Assembly (NCBI GenBank): GCA_035517695.1
Contig: DATIYI010000423.1
Span: 1-64,000, forward strand
Source: DATFVJ01 sp035517695
Lineage (GTDB): Bacteria; Actinomycetota; Actinomycetes; Streptosporangiales; Streptosporangiaceae
DNA length: 64,000 bases
Direction: 5' to 3'
Position 1 is the first letter of the stretch, and each line of letters starts with the position of its first letter. Of the stretch, positions 8,206-17,396 are shown piece after piece. The position numbers and the translations under genes were made by a program. A model generated the notes under the pieces. That model did not search any database and was not told where the DNA came from. It saw only the letters and a list, made by a program, of their open reading frames with translations.

Positions 8206-9282
8206 GTGTCCAACGACGCACCAGCCTTCACGGGAGAGACCGAATGTCGGTCCCTCCAAGCAGCAGACAACCACGGGACGGTCGGCGGCCGGCCCACGAT
8301 GAAGGACGTCGCCGCACGAGCCGGCGTCGGCCTCAAGACAGTTTCCCGTGTGGTGAACGGCGAGCCCGGGGTGACGCCGGACACCGCCGAACGGGTCCGC
8401 GCCGCGATCGAGGCACTCGGCTTCCGGCGCAACGACAGTGCGCGCGTGCTCCGCAAGGGCCAGACGGCATCCATCGGCCTGGTGCTCGAAGACGTTGGCA
8501 ACCCCTTCTACTCGACGCTGGCCCGCGCCGTCGAGGACGTCGCGCATGGCAACGGATCCCTGCTGTTCATGGGTTCCAGCGACGAAGACCCAGAACGTGA
8601 GCGCAAGCTCACGCTCACGTTCTGCGCGCGCCGCGTCGACGGGCTGATCATCGTCCCCGCCTCCACCGATCACACCTACCTGCTGCCCGAGATCGCGGCG
8701 GGCATTGCCGTTGTCTTCGCGGACCGGCCGCCAGGGCTGATCGAGGCTGACGTCGTGCTCACCGACAACGTCGGCGGAGCGCGGGATGGCGTGGGCCACC
8801 TCATCGGCCAGGGCCATACGCGAATCGGCTATATCGGCGACGCGCCACACATCTATACCGCGGGGCAACGACTGCGCGGCTACCAGCAAGCCATGGCCGC
8901 AGCGAGGCTTCAGATTCAGGAACACTGGGTGGCCATGGCACTTGCCCAGCCCGAGATCATCCAGCGGGCGGTCGGCCGGATGCTGGACGGGCCCGCACCA
9001 GTCACGGCGGTGCTTTGCGGCAACAACAGGATCAGCGTCAACGTGCTACGAGAACTCGCCGCGCGCGATGCCCATATCGCGACCGTGGGCTTCGATGATT
9101 TCGAGCTTGCCGACCTGCTGACCCCCGGTGTCACGGTGGTGGCACAGGATCCGGGGCAAATGGGCCACATAGCGGCTGAACTGCTCTTCCGGCGGCTTTC
9201 TGGTGAACAAGGACCCGCCCAGCGAATCGAGCTACCCACCCGCCTGGTGATCCGCGGGTCGGGGGAGATCCCGCCAGCATAA
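8206..9282 (+). CDS. LacI-family transcriptional regulator
   Basis: A 358-residue LacI/GalR repressor. After about 30 extra residues, the helix-turn-helix and hinge appear as TMKDVAARAGVGLKTVSRVV and NGEPGVTPDTAERV, then the hinge helix in GFRRNDSARVLRKG. The periplasmic-binding-protein-like core follows (SIGLVLEDVGNPFYSTLARA; VDGLIIVPAS; RIGYIGD; TVGFDDFELADLL). GTG 8206 has AGAGG upstream; ATG 8299, just before the helix-turn-helix, is an alternative. The effector is unknown. The operator at 7948-7961 matches the site type expected for this family. Confidence 0.92.
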   Translation: MSNDAPAFTGETECRSLQAADNHGTVGGRPTMKDVAARAGVGLKTVSRVVNGEPGVTPDTAERVRAAIEALGFRRNDSARVLRKGQTASIGLVLEDVGNPFYSTLARAVEDVAHGNGSLLFMGSSDEDPERERKLTLTFCARRVDGLIIVPASTDHTYLLPEIAAGIAVVFADRPPGLIEADVVLTDNVGGARDGVGHLIGQGHTRIGYIGDAPHIYTAGQRLRGYQQAMAAARLQIQEHWVAMALAQPEIIQRAVGRMLDGPAPVTAVLCGNNRISVNVLRELAARDAHIATVGFDDFELADLLTPGVTVVAQDPGQMGHIAAELLFRRLSGEQGPAQRIELPTRLVIRGSGEIPPA

Positions 9283-9472
9283 TGCGGCCATAATTGTGAC
9301 GGGCCGCAGCGGTCCTTATCTCGGTTTAACGTGGAGTCCGGCAACCTGGCATGGGGCGCTGTGCCCCGGCAGGCGCCGTGGCTGCGCGCAGGCCGGTGCA
9401 CAGCCACGGGTTCCGTCCAGACGTACGCGCGCGAACACGCGAGGCATGTTAGGAAGCAGGTCGAGACAGGCG

Positions 9473-10369
9473 ATGGGCAAGGCGAGCAGGAGCAAGCAGC
9501 GCTTGACCACCCGGGAGAAGATCGCGAATCAGCGGGCGGCCGAGCGCCGCGCCCAGGTTCGCACCCGGGTCTCCCTGGTGATCGGCAGCGTCGTCGCGGT
9601 GATCGCCATCGTCGTGGCGTTCGTTCTGATCAAGGGCGTCTCAAATAACTCATCCACCACGGCTTCCTTGCCGACAGGGACCGCGCTTTCGAAGATCGTC
9701 TCGAACGCGACCAACGTGCCCGCCGCCACGCTGGCCACAATCGGCAAAGGCACTATCCAGACGGCCCCGACCGCGCTAACGGGTCAGCCGGCGCTCACCA
9801 AGAACGGTAAGCCGGAGATCGTGTACATCGGTGCGGAGTACTGCCCGTACTGTGCGGCGGAACGCTGGCCGACGGTGGTCGCGCTCAGCCGTTTCGGCAC
9901 CTTCTCGAACCTCGGCGTGACGCGCTCAGACACGTCTGACGTGTATCCGAGCACAAAGACGTTGACCTTCCATGGCTCCAGCTACACGAGCAAATACGTC
10001 GCCTTCTCCCCAGTCGAGCAGACCGACCCCAATAGGAAGACGCTGGAGACGCCGACAGCGCAGGAGGACGCCCTCATCGCGAAGTACGATTCGCCGCCCT
10101 ACGTGCCTTCCGCTAGCCAGGGGGCGATCCCGTTCATCGACTTCGGCAACAAGTACCTGATCAGCGGGGCGAGTTACAGTCCGCAGATCCTGCAGGGCAA
10201 GTCCTGGGCGCAGATTTCCGCCGCCCTCTCAGACCCGTCGAGCCCGATTGCCAAAGCCGTGGGTGGCACCGCCAACTACATGACGGCGGCCATCTGCAAG
10301 CTGACAAACAATCAGCCAGCCAATGTCTGCACTGCTCCGTCGATTACCGCGCTGAGCGGGAAGGTCTGA
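9473..10369 (+). CDS. DUF929 family protein (membrane-anchored thioredoxin-like)
   Basis: A 298-residue protein with a basic N-terminus (MGKASRSKQRLTTREKIANQ), one membrane helix (about 38-60), and an extracytoplasmic domain containing the CxxC motif in IGAEYCPYCAAERWPTV. The motif position, followed by IPFIDFGNKYLISGASY (a cis-Pro-like site), suggests a thioredoxin-related fold. The stop overlaps the start of the VKOR gene by one base, so the two are translationally coupled. Together they would form a disulfide-forming system: VKOR oxidises quinone-coupled cysteines and this protein acts as its partner. The partnership is inferred from gene order. The frame is open from 9296, but the basic pre-helix start at 9473 fits best. 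Confidence 0.85.
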   Translation: MGKASRSKQRLTTREKIANQRAAERRAQVRTRVSLVIGSVVAVIAIVVAFVLIKGVSNNSSTTASLPTGTALSKIVSNATNVPAATLATIGKGTIQTAPTALTGQPALTKNGKPEIVYIGAEYCPYCAAERWPTVVALSRFGTFSNLGVTRSDTSDVYPSTKTLTFHGSSYTSKYVAFSPVEQTDPNRKTLETPTAQEDALIAKYDSPPYVPSASQGAIPFIDFGNKYLISGASYSPQILQGKSWAQISAALSDPSSPIAKAVGGTANYMTAAICKLTNNQPANVCTAPSITALSGKV

Positions 10370-11124
10370 TGTCGGGCACCAGGCCTCATAACACGGGCCA
10401 CGCACAAGCGAGGAATCAGGGCAAGCAGCGGAACCAGGGCAAGCAGCGGAACCAGGGCAAGCAGGGCCAAGCGGCGGGCCGGGCGAGGGAAAGCAGGTCG
10501 GGCACAACGCAGGCCGCCGCCGGGGCCGCCGGTGGTACGGCACGCAGCCCACGTGCGGTATCAGCGGTTGCTGGCCGGCCGGCGAGCAACGGGCGTGGGG
10601 CTGCTGCGGAAAACGCGGTCGGCATGACCGGCGCGGGCCGCGCAGGCGCGCAGAAACACGCTGCGGCGACCGGCGGTCCGCCGCCCTGGGTGCGGCTGAC
10701 GACCATGATCCTTTCGCTGGGCGGCCTCGGCGTCTCGATCTACCTGACCATCACGCACTACTCGACGTCGATAAGCCTGGCCTGCCCTGATACCGGCACC
10801 ATCAACTGCGAGAAGGTCACCACCAGCCCGGAGTCGGTCGTCTTCGGGATCCCGGTCGCGGTGCTTGGCCTCGCGTTCTTCGTGTTCATGGTTGCGGTCA
10901 ACAATCCGCTGGCGTGGCGCTCACCGTTGCGGGCGGTCCATCTCGCCCGGCTGCTTTCCGTAATCGTCGGGATCGGCTTTGTGCTCTACCTGATTTACGT
11001 CGAATTGTTCAAGGTGAACGCGATCTGCCTGTGGTGCACGAGCGTGCACGTGATCACGTTCGCGCTGTTCGTGCTGATCCTGCTCAGCGCCGCCGTGTGG
11101 GGCCTCGCAGAACGCTCGCGGTGA
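10369..11124 (+). CDS. Vitamin K epoxide reductase (VKOR) family membrane protein
   Basis: A quinone-linked disulfide-forming enzyme. The first 100 residues are disordered and contain the repeat GKQRNQGKQRNQGKQ. From about residue 105 there are four or more membrane helices, starting VRLTTMILSLGGLGVSIYLT. The loop cysteines lie in LACPDTGTINCEKV and the active-site pair in AICLWCTSVHVITF (CxxC), as in VKOR proteins. It overlaps the DUF929 gene by one base. Such pairs in actinobacteria carry out oxidative folding of exported proteins; there is no DsbB here. The substrate quinone is not evident from sequence. Confidence 0.9.
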   Translation: MSGTRPHNTGHAQARNQGKQRNQGKQRNQGKQGQAAGRARESRSGTTQAAAGAAGGTARSPRAVSAVAGRPASNGRGAAAENAVGMTGAGRAGAQKHAAATGGPPPWVRLTTMILSLGGLGVSIYLTITHYSTSISLACPDTGTINCEKVTTSPESVVFGIPVAVLGLAFFVFMVAVNNPLAWRSPLRAVHLARLLSVIVGIGFVLYLIYVELFKVNAICLWCTSVHVITFALFVLILLSAAVWGLAERSR

Positions 11125-11127
11125 CTG

Positions 11128-11298
11128 TTATCGCACCGCGAGTGCGATGATAGCGATCACGACGACCACGGCCACCAGTGCGCCGATGATCACCGGGTTG
11201 CGCAGACCTCTGCGGCGCACCGACTCCGTTCCGCCCCTCTCAACGAAGGCGCGGAACTCTCCTGTGCTGCCGCTAGGGTCCGGCTTGGCTTCGGACAT
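11128..11298 (-). CDS. Small single-pass membrane protein, unknown function
   Basis: A 56-residue protein starting MSEAKPDPSGSTGEFRAFVE, then a basic patch (RRRGLRNP) and one C-terminal membrane helix (VIIGALVAVVVVIAIIALAV). The arrangement is tail-anchored with the N-terminus in the cytoplasm by the positive-inside rule. It converges on the VKOR gene with a 3-bp gap. No ribosome binding site is obvious at the ATG at 11298. Upstream in-frame codons are low complexity and are not used. I recognise no family. Confidence 0.6.
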   Translation of the reverse strand: MSEAKPDPSGSTGEFRAFVERGGTESVRRRGLRNPVIIGALVAVVVVIAIIALAVR

Positions 11299-11577
11299 GG
11301 GACGACTGTAGCGGTCCAGCGCTGGCGAGATGCCCAGTTCCGGGGGTTCCGCTTCGTGAGGTGGCTTTATCCTCGGCCACCCCGCCACCCCGGCCGCCCA
11401 GCCGACGCGGGGGCACCGGCCCCCCGGGGTACGCACCGGCCCCCCGGGGGTAATTGTGCGGGGATACCGGGCCATCCCCGCCCGGGGCACATGCGAACGG
11501 GTCAGGCCGCCCGCGGGGTGGCCCGGGTCAGATGGCCTTAACGCCTTACGCGGCGTGGCGCAAGGCTATGGCGGCCG

Positions 11578-12045
11578 TCATGTTCCCGCCCCTGGTGCGG
11601 GCCCGCTCCCAGGCCTGTCGATCAGCCGGGAAAGCACGATCTCGCTCCGCGTCCTGACGACGAACCGCTCCGCGCTGATCCGTTCGACGATCCGCTCGAA
11701 GTGCCCAACATCGGCGGCGCGGATTCGGAGCAGTGCATCCGCCTCTCCGGTCACCGTGCACGCATCGACTACCTCGGGGTATCTTGCCACGGCGGCGCGG
11801 ATGTCGGCGGGCGACGTACGGCCGCGGCAGAACAATTCCACATACGCCTCCGTGGTCCAGCCGAGGGCCGCAGGATCCACGCGCGCGGAGAAACCCGTGA
11901 TCGCACCGGTGGCCCGCAGCCGGTCCACCCGCCGCTTGACCGCCGGAGCGGACAGCCCCACCCGCGCACCGATGTCCGCGTAGGTCGCGCGGGCGTCCTC
12001 AACCAGGGCACTTATGATCTGCTGATCCAGATCGTCGAGTGCCAT
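11578..12045 (-). CDS. Lrp/AsnC-family transcriptional regulator
   Basis: A 155-residue Lrp/AsnC protein: N-terminal helix-turn-helix (MALDDLDQQIISALVEDARA, then TYADIGARVGLSAPAVKRRV) and C-terminal RAM/ACT-like ligand domain (EVVDACTVTGEADALLRIRA). The motif GxxDxLLR in the ligand domain is present as TGEADALLR. It probably responds to an amino acid. It lies 16 bp downstream of the DMFase-like gene on the same strand, so the two could be co-transcribed, though the functions show no obvious link. Confidence 0.92.
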   Translation of the reverse strand: MALDDLDQQIISALVEDARATYADIGARVGLSAPAVKRRVDRLRATGAITGFSARVDPAALGWTTEAYVELFCRGRTSPADIRAAVARYPEVVDACTVTGEADALLRIRAADVGHFERIVERISAERFVVRTRSEIVLSRLIDRPGSGPAPGAGT

Positions 12046-12061
12046 TGCGGCGCCAGGCCGG

Positions 12062-13717
12062 TCAGTCGCCTGCCGAGCCCGCGAAGCCGGATGCTTCGTG
12101 GGCCTGGGCGAGATTGTCGCGGGCCGGGTGGGCCAGCCCGGCCGGCCCGGCGGCGAAGGCGCGCAGCAGGTTGGTGGTCGCCACGTCCACGAACCGCTGT
12201 GCGGCGGTGCTGACGCCGTGACCGCACGCCGGGCCCTTCATAACGCACACCCAGCGCATGGTGCCCGAGGCGAACACCCCCGCGCCGCCGGGGACGGTGT
12301 AATAGGCGGAGTCCGCGTAACTCGACACCCCGTCACAGGTCAGCGGCGAATGCGCAAGCACCTCGATCGGCCGCGGCACCGGCACGGCGGGGTTGACGCG
12401 GTCGTACTCGGGTCCCACCATGCCCGCGAATGCCTCCCCCGTGCGGGCCCCGGTGCCATCGAAGATCCAGTTCTGGGGGTCGTACACGACATAAGGATCG
12501 CTTACCGGATTGCACTCGTAGAACACGCCCGTTAGCGCACTTTCCGGCCTTGGGTCTGGCGGCTCACGCCAATCCTGCGTGGTGTCGCTGTCATTGACCC
12601 CGAAGAGCGGATCCTCGCTGGCGACCTTGTAACAGATCACCACCCGGTCGGGGCCGAGCGGCGACGAGGCGAATCTGATATGACGAAACACCGCATTCGC
12701 GCCGAGAAACGCGACGTTCACGCCTGCGTCTCTTGCCGCCATCAACCGGTTCCGCATGGCCGCGGAGTAATACTCGTCATGCCCGAGCGAGATCAGCGCC
12801 CGTGCACCATGCAGCAGTCCCGGATCCTGGTCCACATCCACGTCAGTCTCGTAGGCGAGCGGCACGCCAGTCTTCTCTGCCACGGCGATCGCGGGCTGGT
12901 CGAAGGACATGAACCACTCAGCGCCGCTGTCATAACTGTTGCCGTCGTAGGGCCGGTCGAAGGACACCTCGCGGGCCCGGTCGGCGAACCCGCCGGGCCC
13001 GGTGTAGAGGTCGTAGCCGCCCCACAAGTTGTAGGCCTGCCAGGTCGTCACGTCGTTGATCAGAACAACTGCCCCGGCCGTGCTCGCCGACCTGACGGTC
13101 ACCGGCACAAATCGCTGCACGCCGCTCGCGGCGTCCAATCGGAGCAGATACGACCCGGCGGGCCACCCTGGTGTCTGCACCGTCAGCGACGGCCGCCATG
13201 GTGCACGCACCATGTTCGTGCGCGCCGAGATCAACGGGCCGCGCTGGGGGTGACCGACGACGCGGCCCGACGCCCAGATCCGCCGTGCCTGCGCCCCGTG
13301 ATACCAGCCCATCCGGAACGCCTCCACCCGCCACCAGGGCGAGGTGGTGGACACGAACAGCCGGAACGGCTGCCCGGGCAGCACGCTGACCCGGTCCGCG
13401 AATCCCTCGATCGCAGCAGGCGAACCCAGCCGGCGTACCCGCCAATCGCGTGTGCCCGGCTTCTGGTTCTCTGCCGCGGCAAACGGCAGTGCCGCCGGAA
13501 CCGGGTCGTGGGCGGGCCCGGACGTTGCGCTGCCCGGGCGCGCGCTATCCGGCCGCGCGCCGCCCGGTGAACTGCACCCAGCCACCAGCACGATGAGCAG
13601 GGCGAGCATCACAGCGAGCAACGGGGCCCCCGGTGCCGCGGATCTGCGTGGCGGCGCGGGTGGCCCGGCAACTACGTGCATAACTACCGCATGATACGGA
13701 GCGTGGCGAGCCATCAT
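12062..13717 (-). CDS. DMFase-like lipoprotein (N,N-dimethylformamidase large-subunit-type domain)
   Basis: A 551-residue protein with an N-terminal signal ending in a lipobox (VLVAGC, Cys about 48), so probably a lipoprotein. After a Pro/Ser linker it has a beta-sandwich-like region (VLPGQPFRLFVSTTSPWWRV, FRMGWYHGAQARRIW) and then the domain found in N,N-dimethylformamidase large subunits (INDVTTWQAYNLWGGYDLY; ALISLGHDEYYSAAMRNRL; FLGANAVF). The real substrate is unknown; DMF hydrolysis cannot be inferred, since most members are secreted proteins of unknown role. The start is uncertain: ATGs at 13717, 13714 and 13681 are all in frame, none with a clear ribosome binding site. Confidence 0.75.
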   Translation of the reverse strand: MMARHAPYHAVVMHVVAGPPAPPRRSAAPGAPLLAVMLALLIVLVAGCSSPGGARPDSARPGSATSGPAHDPVPAALPFAAAENQKPGTRDWRVRRLGSPAAIEGFADRVSVLPGQPFRLFVSTTSPWWRVEAFRMGWYHGAQARRIWASGRVVGHPQRGPLISARTNMVRAPWRPSLTVQTPGWPAGSYLLRLDAASGVQRFVPVTVRSASTAGAVVLINDVTTWQAYNLWGGYDLYTGPGGFADRAREVSFDRPYDGNSYDSGAEWFMSFDQPAIAVAEKTGVPLAYETDVDVDQDPGLLHGARALISLGHDEYYSAAMRNRLMAARDAGVNVAFLGANAVFRHIRFASSPLGPDRVVICYKVASEDPLFGVNDSDTTQDWREPPDPRPESALTGVFYECNPVSDPYVVYDPQNWIFDGTGARTGEAFAGMVGPEYDRVNPAVPVPRPIEVLAHSPLTCDGVSSYADSAYYTVPGGAGVFASGTMRWVCVMKGPACGHGVSTAAQRFVDVATTNLLRAFAAGPAGLAHPARDNLAQAHEASGFAGSAGD

Positions 13718-13874
13718 GCGCGCGAGCGGTGAACCGGAACGAAGCTGGCCAAGATTTTCTAATCCTGGAACGTGTCCGGCAGTGAGTTTCCCTGACGGCG
13801 CTCCGGATCACCAAAGCGAGCCGGGTCGGCAGCGGCGCCCGCGTGCGGCGAAAGCCCATGCTTGGATAGAGCAC

Positions 13875-14375
13875 GTGTTCGTGCGAACCGCAGAAAATGG
13901 CGAGTTTGCCGCGATTGGCGAGCTGCGAGTCGCCGCGTACATCGCGCAGGGCGTACCGCCGACGTCTCCTTACACCGATGTGCTGCGTAATGTGGGCATG
14001 TCGACACCCGGCGACGTACTCGTGATGCTGGACAACGGCCAGATTATAGGAACCGTCACGCTGGAGCCGTTCCATCCGGGCAGCGAGATCGCCAAGGTGC
14101 CGGACGAGGCAGAGGTCAGGGCGCTCGCGGTCGCTCCGGGAGCACAAGGCCGCGGCGCGGGCAAAGCCCTGGTCAGAGCCGTGATCGAGCGGGCTTCCGC
14201 GAGCGGGGTCAGGCATCTGCTGCTGTCAACGAGGCCGACGATGGAGGCCGCGCGGCACTTGTACCTTGCCGCCGGGTTCACGCGGCTGCCGGCACGTGAC
14301 TGGAGCCCCGCCCCCGACATCGGGCTGCTGGCGTACGGTCTGCGGCTGCCAGCGCGCCGGGCCGCCGGCAAGTAG
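13875..14375 (+). CDS. GNAT-family N-acetyltransferase
   Basis: An acetyl-CoA-dependent N-acyltransferase of about 166 residues. The acetyl-CoA-binding motif is ALAVAPGAQGRGAGKALVRA, with the C-terminal strand and helix in RHLLLSTRPTMEAARHLYLA and AGFTRLPARDW. The frame is open to 13716 and would then overlap the divergent DMFase-like start, but codons before 13875 show no domain. The GTG at 13875 (VFVRTAENGEF) is chosen because it begins the first strand of the fold. The acceptor substrate is unknown. Confidence 0.8.
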   Translation: MFVRTAENGEFAAIGELRVAAYIAQGVPPTSPYTDVLRNVGMSTPGDVLVMLDNGQIIGTVTLEPFHPGSEIAKVPDEAEVRALAVAPGAQGRGAGKALVRAVIERASASGVRHLLLSTRPTMEAARHLYLAAGFTRLPARDWSPAPDIGLLAYGLRLPARRAAGK

Positions 14376-14394
14376 CGCCCCCCGGTTTCCCTTA

Positions 14395-14411
14395 AAGGAG
14401 GCACCCTCCTT
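14395..14411. other. Perfect 7-bp stem-loop after the GNAT gene
   Basis: AAGGAGG (14395-14401) pairs with CCTCCTT (14405-14411) across a CAC loop. No T-tract follows, so it may aid transcript stability or act as a weak terminator. The AAGGAGG is not positioned before any start codon. Confidence 0.4.
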
Positions 14412-14497
14412 CAAGGACTTACTGGCAGCGTGGTCACCGCGGGTCCGCCGTCCGCGCAGTGCGCCGGTCGTATCAATCAGCCCGCAGGGAAGCAGGG

Positions 14498-14857
14498 TTA
14501 CCGGGCCTGCTCCGCGACACCTTGCGCCACTGCGCACGGTGCGCACAGCGGTACGTCCACCTCACCGTCCACGTCCGTACTGACCCGACGCGTGATCACC
14601 GCGTGTTTGTCACATACCCCCATATCGCTCGGGTGTGACCTGGCGCAGAAGCACTCGCAGTCACGCTGGGCCCAGACAGGCGCGATGCGCCAGCCGTCCA
14701 CCACCGCGCGCACAGCCGGGTCGCTGGCGAGCTTATGGAACGCCTCGATGGTCACCGCCGCCGTCCGGTCCGCCCACTCGGCCACCACGGCCGTGGTGGC
14801 CTCCCAGGCAGCAACAAGCTGCCGCACAGGGTTGTCCCAGTCGCTGCTCACAACCAC
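14498..14857 (-). CDS. Cysteine-rich small protein, unknown function
   Basis: A 119-residue protein starting MVVSSDWDNPVRQLVAAWEA. The first 65 residues look helical. Cysteines are clustered in DCECFCARSHPSDMGVCDKH and then PLCAPCAVAQGVAEQ, giving six Cys plus two His, which could bind one or two metal ions or form disulfides. There is no signal peptide. I do not recognise a family. Codon use is like its neighbours, which supports a real gene. Confidence 0.6.
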   Translation of the reverse strand: MVVSSDWDNPVRQLVAAWEATTAVVAEWADRTAAVTIEAFHKLASDPAVRAVVDGWRIAPVWAQRDCECFCARSHPSDMGVCDKHAVITRRVSTDVDGEVDVPLCAPCAVAQGVAEQAR

Positions 14858-15250
14858 ATCTTCTCACCCAGCGTCGGCAGCGACCAGCGCTCTACGGTCA
14901 TTGCGGGCCTGGCTCATTCGCCAGCCCCAGCGAGGGCCGTGCCAGAATCCGGCCAGGCTACAAGAACGGCTCGGATCGTAACGGCTCGCCGCAGAGGCCG
15001 GGCCGTGAGTAGAACCACAGGCCGAAACCCGGTTTTGTGACCAGCTGGCGACCCTGCCAGGCGTTCAACCTGGTGGGCCCCGGCACGAGCTGACAGCGAC
15101 GGGACGGGATCGTGGAGACGCGCCAGCGGCCTGGACGAGAAGCGGTGACGTTGGCGTTTAGTCACTCATAGTAATTAGAATGCTACTTATTGGTTATATG
15201 ATGTCGCTGGACTACCGCTGGCAACCGTCTCGTGTCCCGAGGGAGCGCGC
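14858..15250. other. Intergenic region with AT-rich promoter-like segment before the sedolisin gene
   Basis: A 393-bp stretch without a convincing gene. From 15160 to 15200 it turns AT-rich for this genome (AGTAATTAGAATGCTACTTA), with TTGGCG near 15150 and TAGAAT 19 bp further on as weak -35/-10 candidates for the downstream protease. GAGGGAGC at 15239-15246 is that gene's ribosome binding site. Confidence 0.4.
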
Positions 15251-17266
15251 ATGCGGCACGTCTCTGCATTGCATACGGCGGGCGCGGCGGCAGCCGCGGG
15301 AGCTCTCACGCTCGCCACCCTCAACCTTTCGGGTTTTGCGCAGGCGGCGGGCCGTCCGGTTCTCATCGGCGGTACCCATCCGTCCTGGGCGGTCCCGTCG
15401 CGCCTCGTCGCAAAGCCAGTCACCGGGACCGTGAACGCGCGAGTTTATCTGACCGGCCACAGCCAGGCGGGGCTCGCCGCTTACGCCGCCGCGGTCTCGA
15501 CGCCGGGAACCACCGCATACCGCGCTTACCTGACGCCCGCCCAGGCCACCGCGCGATTCGGGGCCACTCACCAGCAGGTCACGGCGGTCCGGTCCTGGCT
15601 TACCGCGGCAGGCCTCATGGTCACTCGGATCGCAGCCAGCGGCGCCGCCGGTGCCTATATCGCGGTGCACGGTAACCTCGCCGCGGCCAGCAAGGCGTTC
15701 GGGGTGACCTTCGGCCTCTACCGCGCCCCAGACGGCCACATCTACCGCGCGCCCAGCCAGGCTGCCCGGCCGCCTCCGCCGATCGCCAGTTCGGTCCTGT
15801 CGGTCAGCGGCCTAGATACCGCCAGCCACGTGGCAGTCCGGACTCTGCCGGCGTGGTCCCGGACAATGAGCACGTCGAAGCCACGGTGCTCTGCCTACTT
15901 CGGGCAGCAGGTCGCGGTCCGCAAGCCCAGCGCCTACGGACGGCACTGGCCCTGGGTGACCTGCGGTTACATCCCGCGCCAAGTCCGAAGCGCCTACGGG
16001 GTCACGAGCTCAGGAATGACCGGACGCGGCCAGACGGTGGCGATCGTGGACGCATACGACTCGCCGACGATAGGCAGTGACGCGGACCTATACGCGCAAT
16101 TGACCGGAGACCCCGTATTTCGCACCGGTCAATACAAGGAATACCGGCTTGGCCGGTTCACGCTCGCCGGGGCTCGCTTGTGCGGCGAACCGCACAGATG
16201 GCATGGCGAGCAGAGCCTCGACGTCGAGTCCCTGCATGGCCTGGCGCCCGCCGCCAGCATCAGGTACGTGGCGGCACGGAGTTGCCGCCAGGCAGACATG
16301 ACGGAAGCGCTCGCGTTCGTCGTCAACCACCATCTCGCCAGCATGGTTAGCGATTCCTGGGGCTGGCCCGAGCTGGACTCCACGCTCCAGGCGGCCACCA
16401 ACAACATCCTCAAGATTGGCATCACTGAGGGCATCGCCTTCTTTTTCGCCGCCGGCGACAACGGCTACGACTCGCCGGCAGAAGACCCCGCGTCATCATC
16501 GCGGCTCCAGGTCGAATTCCCCACGTCGAGCCCGTGGGTCACCTCAGTCGGCGGCACCAGTCTCGCTATCGGCAGGCACGGCAACTACAAGTGGGAAACC
16601 TCGTGGGGCACGCTGCTCGACCCGCTGGCAAGGGGCGGGAATAAATGGCGCTACATTCCGCCGGGCAAGTTCCCCGAGTTCTACGGCGGCTCAGGCGGCG
16701 GCGGGGTGAGCACCACCTACAACCAGCCCTTCTACCAGCAGGGTGTCGTGCCCGCCGGACTTGCCTCAAAGCTGCCCGACGGCACAACGAGCAGTAAGCC
16801 GATGCGGGTGATCCCCGACGTGTCGGCGGTCGCCGACCCGCAGACTGGGCTTATCGTCGGCGAGAGCCTGCGTTTGCCGGACGGGAGGCATATCTTCTCA
16901 CTCAACCCAGTTGGCGGCACCAGCCTGGCGTGCCCGACGTTGGTAGGCATCGAGGCCGATGCCCAGCAGGCGGCGGGCTACCGAATCGGTTTCGCGAACC
17001 CCGCGATATACGCGCGGTACGGCACAGCCGCGTTCCATGATGTGACCGATCACCCACTGGGACCCGCCTACCCGTCGGTCGTATCGCCGAGCCGAATGGG
17101 CATCATGCTGGTCAGCCTGGGGGTGAACGGCGAGGGAGCGGCCGCCCTCAGGGCCGTCGGCGGCTATGACGACGCCACCGGGGTCGGCTCGCCGGCCAGC
17201 TACATTCAGTCCTTCGGCACTGGCATTCCCCGCTCATCGCAGCTTGCCGCTCCCACGTCCCGGTAG
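15251..17266 (+). CDS. Secreted S53 family serine-carboxyl peptidase (sedolisin)
   Basis: A 671-residue secreted acid protease with a signal peptide (to about residue 33), a pro-kumamolisin activation domain (about 45-190; VYLTGHSQAGLAAYAAAVST), and the S53 catalytic domain. Catalytic Glu and Asp lie in WHGEQSLDVESLHG, the oxyanion Asp in MVSDSWGWPE, and the nucleophile in GGTSLACPTLVGIEA. A calcium-binding-like end is seen in FHDVTDHPLG. GAGGGAG upstream of ATG 15251 supports the start. It would be exported as a zymogen and activated by acid. It is followed by a repeat region and stands alone. Confidence 0.92.
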   Translation: MRHVSALHTAGAAAAAGALTLATLNLSGFAQAAGRPVLIGGTHPSWAVPSRLVAKPVTGTVNARVYLTGHSQAGLAAYAAAVSTPGTTAYRAYLTPAQATARFGATHQQVTAVRSWLTAAGLMVTRIAASGAAGAYIAVHGNLAAASKAFGVTFGLYRAPDGHIYRAPSQAARPPPPIASSVLSVSGLDTASHVAVRTLPAWSRTMSTSKPRCSAYFGQQVAVRKPSAYGRHWPWVTCGYIPRQVRSAYGVTSSGMTGRGQTVAIVDAYDSPTIGSDADLYAQLTGDPVFRTGQYKEYRLGRFTLAGARLCGEPHRWHGEQSLDVESLHGLAPAASIRYVAARSCRQADMTEALAFVVNHHLASMVSDSWGWPELDSTLQAATNNILKIGITEGIAFFFAAGDNGYDSPAEDPASSSRLQVEFPTSSPWVTSVGGTSLAIGRHGNYKWETSWGTLLDPLARGGNKWRYIPPGKFPEFYGGSGGGGVSTTYNQPFYQQGVVPAGLASKLPDGTTSSKPMRVIPDVSAVADPQTGLIVGESLRLPDGRHIFSLNPVGGTSLACPTLVGIEADAQQAAGYRIGFANPAIYARYGTAAFHDVTDHPLGPAYPSVVSPSRMGIMLVSLGVNGEGAAALRAVGGYDDATGVGSPASYIQSFGTGIPRSSQLAAPTSR

Positions 17267-17269
17267 CGG

Positions 17270-17345
17270 ACGGCTCGTAGCAGGCGGCTCGTGGTAGCAG
17301 ACGGTGTGGTAGCAGACGGTGTGGTAGCAGGCGGCTCGTGGTAGC
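17270..17345. repeat. GC-rich short tandem repeats after the sedolisin gene
   Basis: Units of the form GTGGTAGCAGACGGT and GCAGGCGGCTCGTG alternate about six times, with imperfect copies. It begins a few bases after the sedolisin stop. No gene is present here. Confidence 0.75.
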
Positions 17346-17396
17346 AGGCATGCCTCCTACTGGGGGCAAATCCGGCCCGTCAATGATCCCGCCCAC

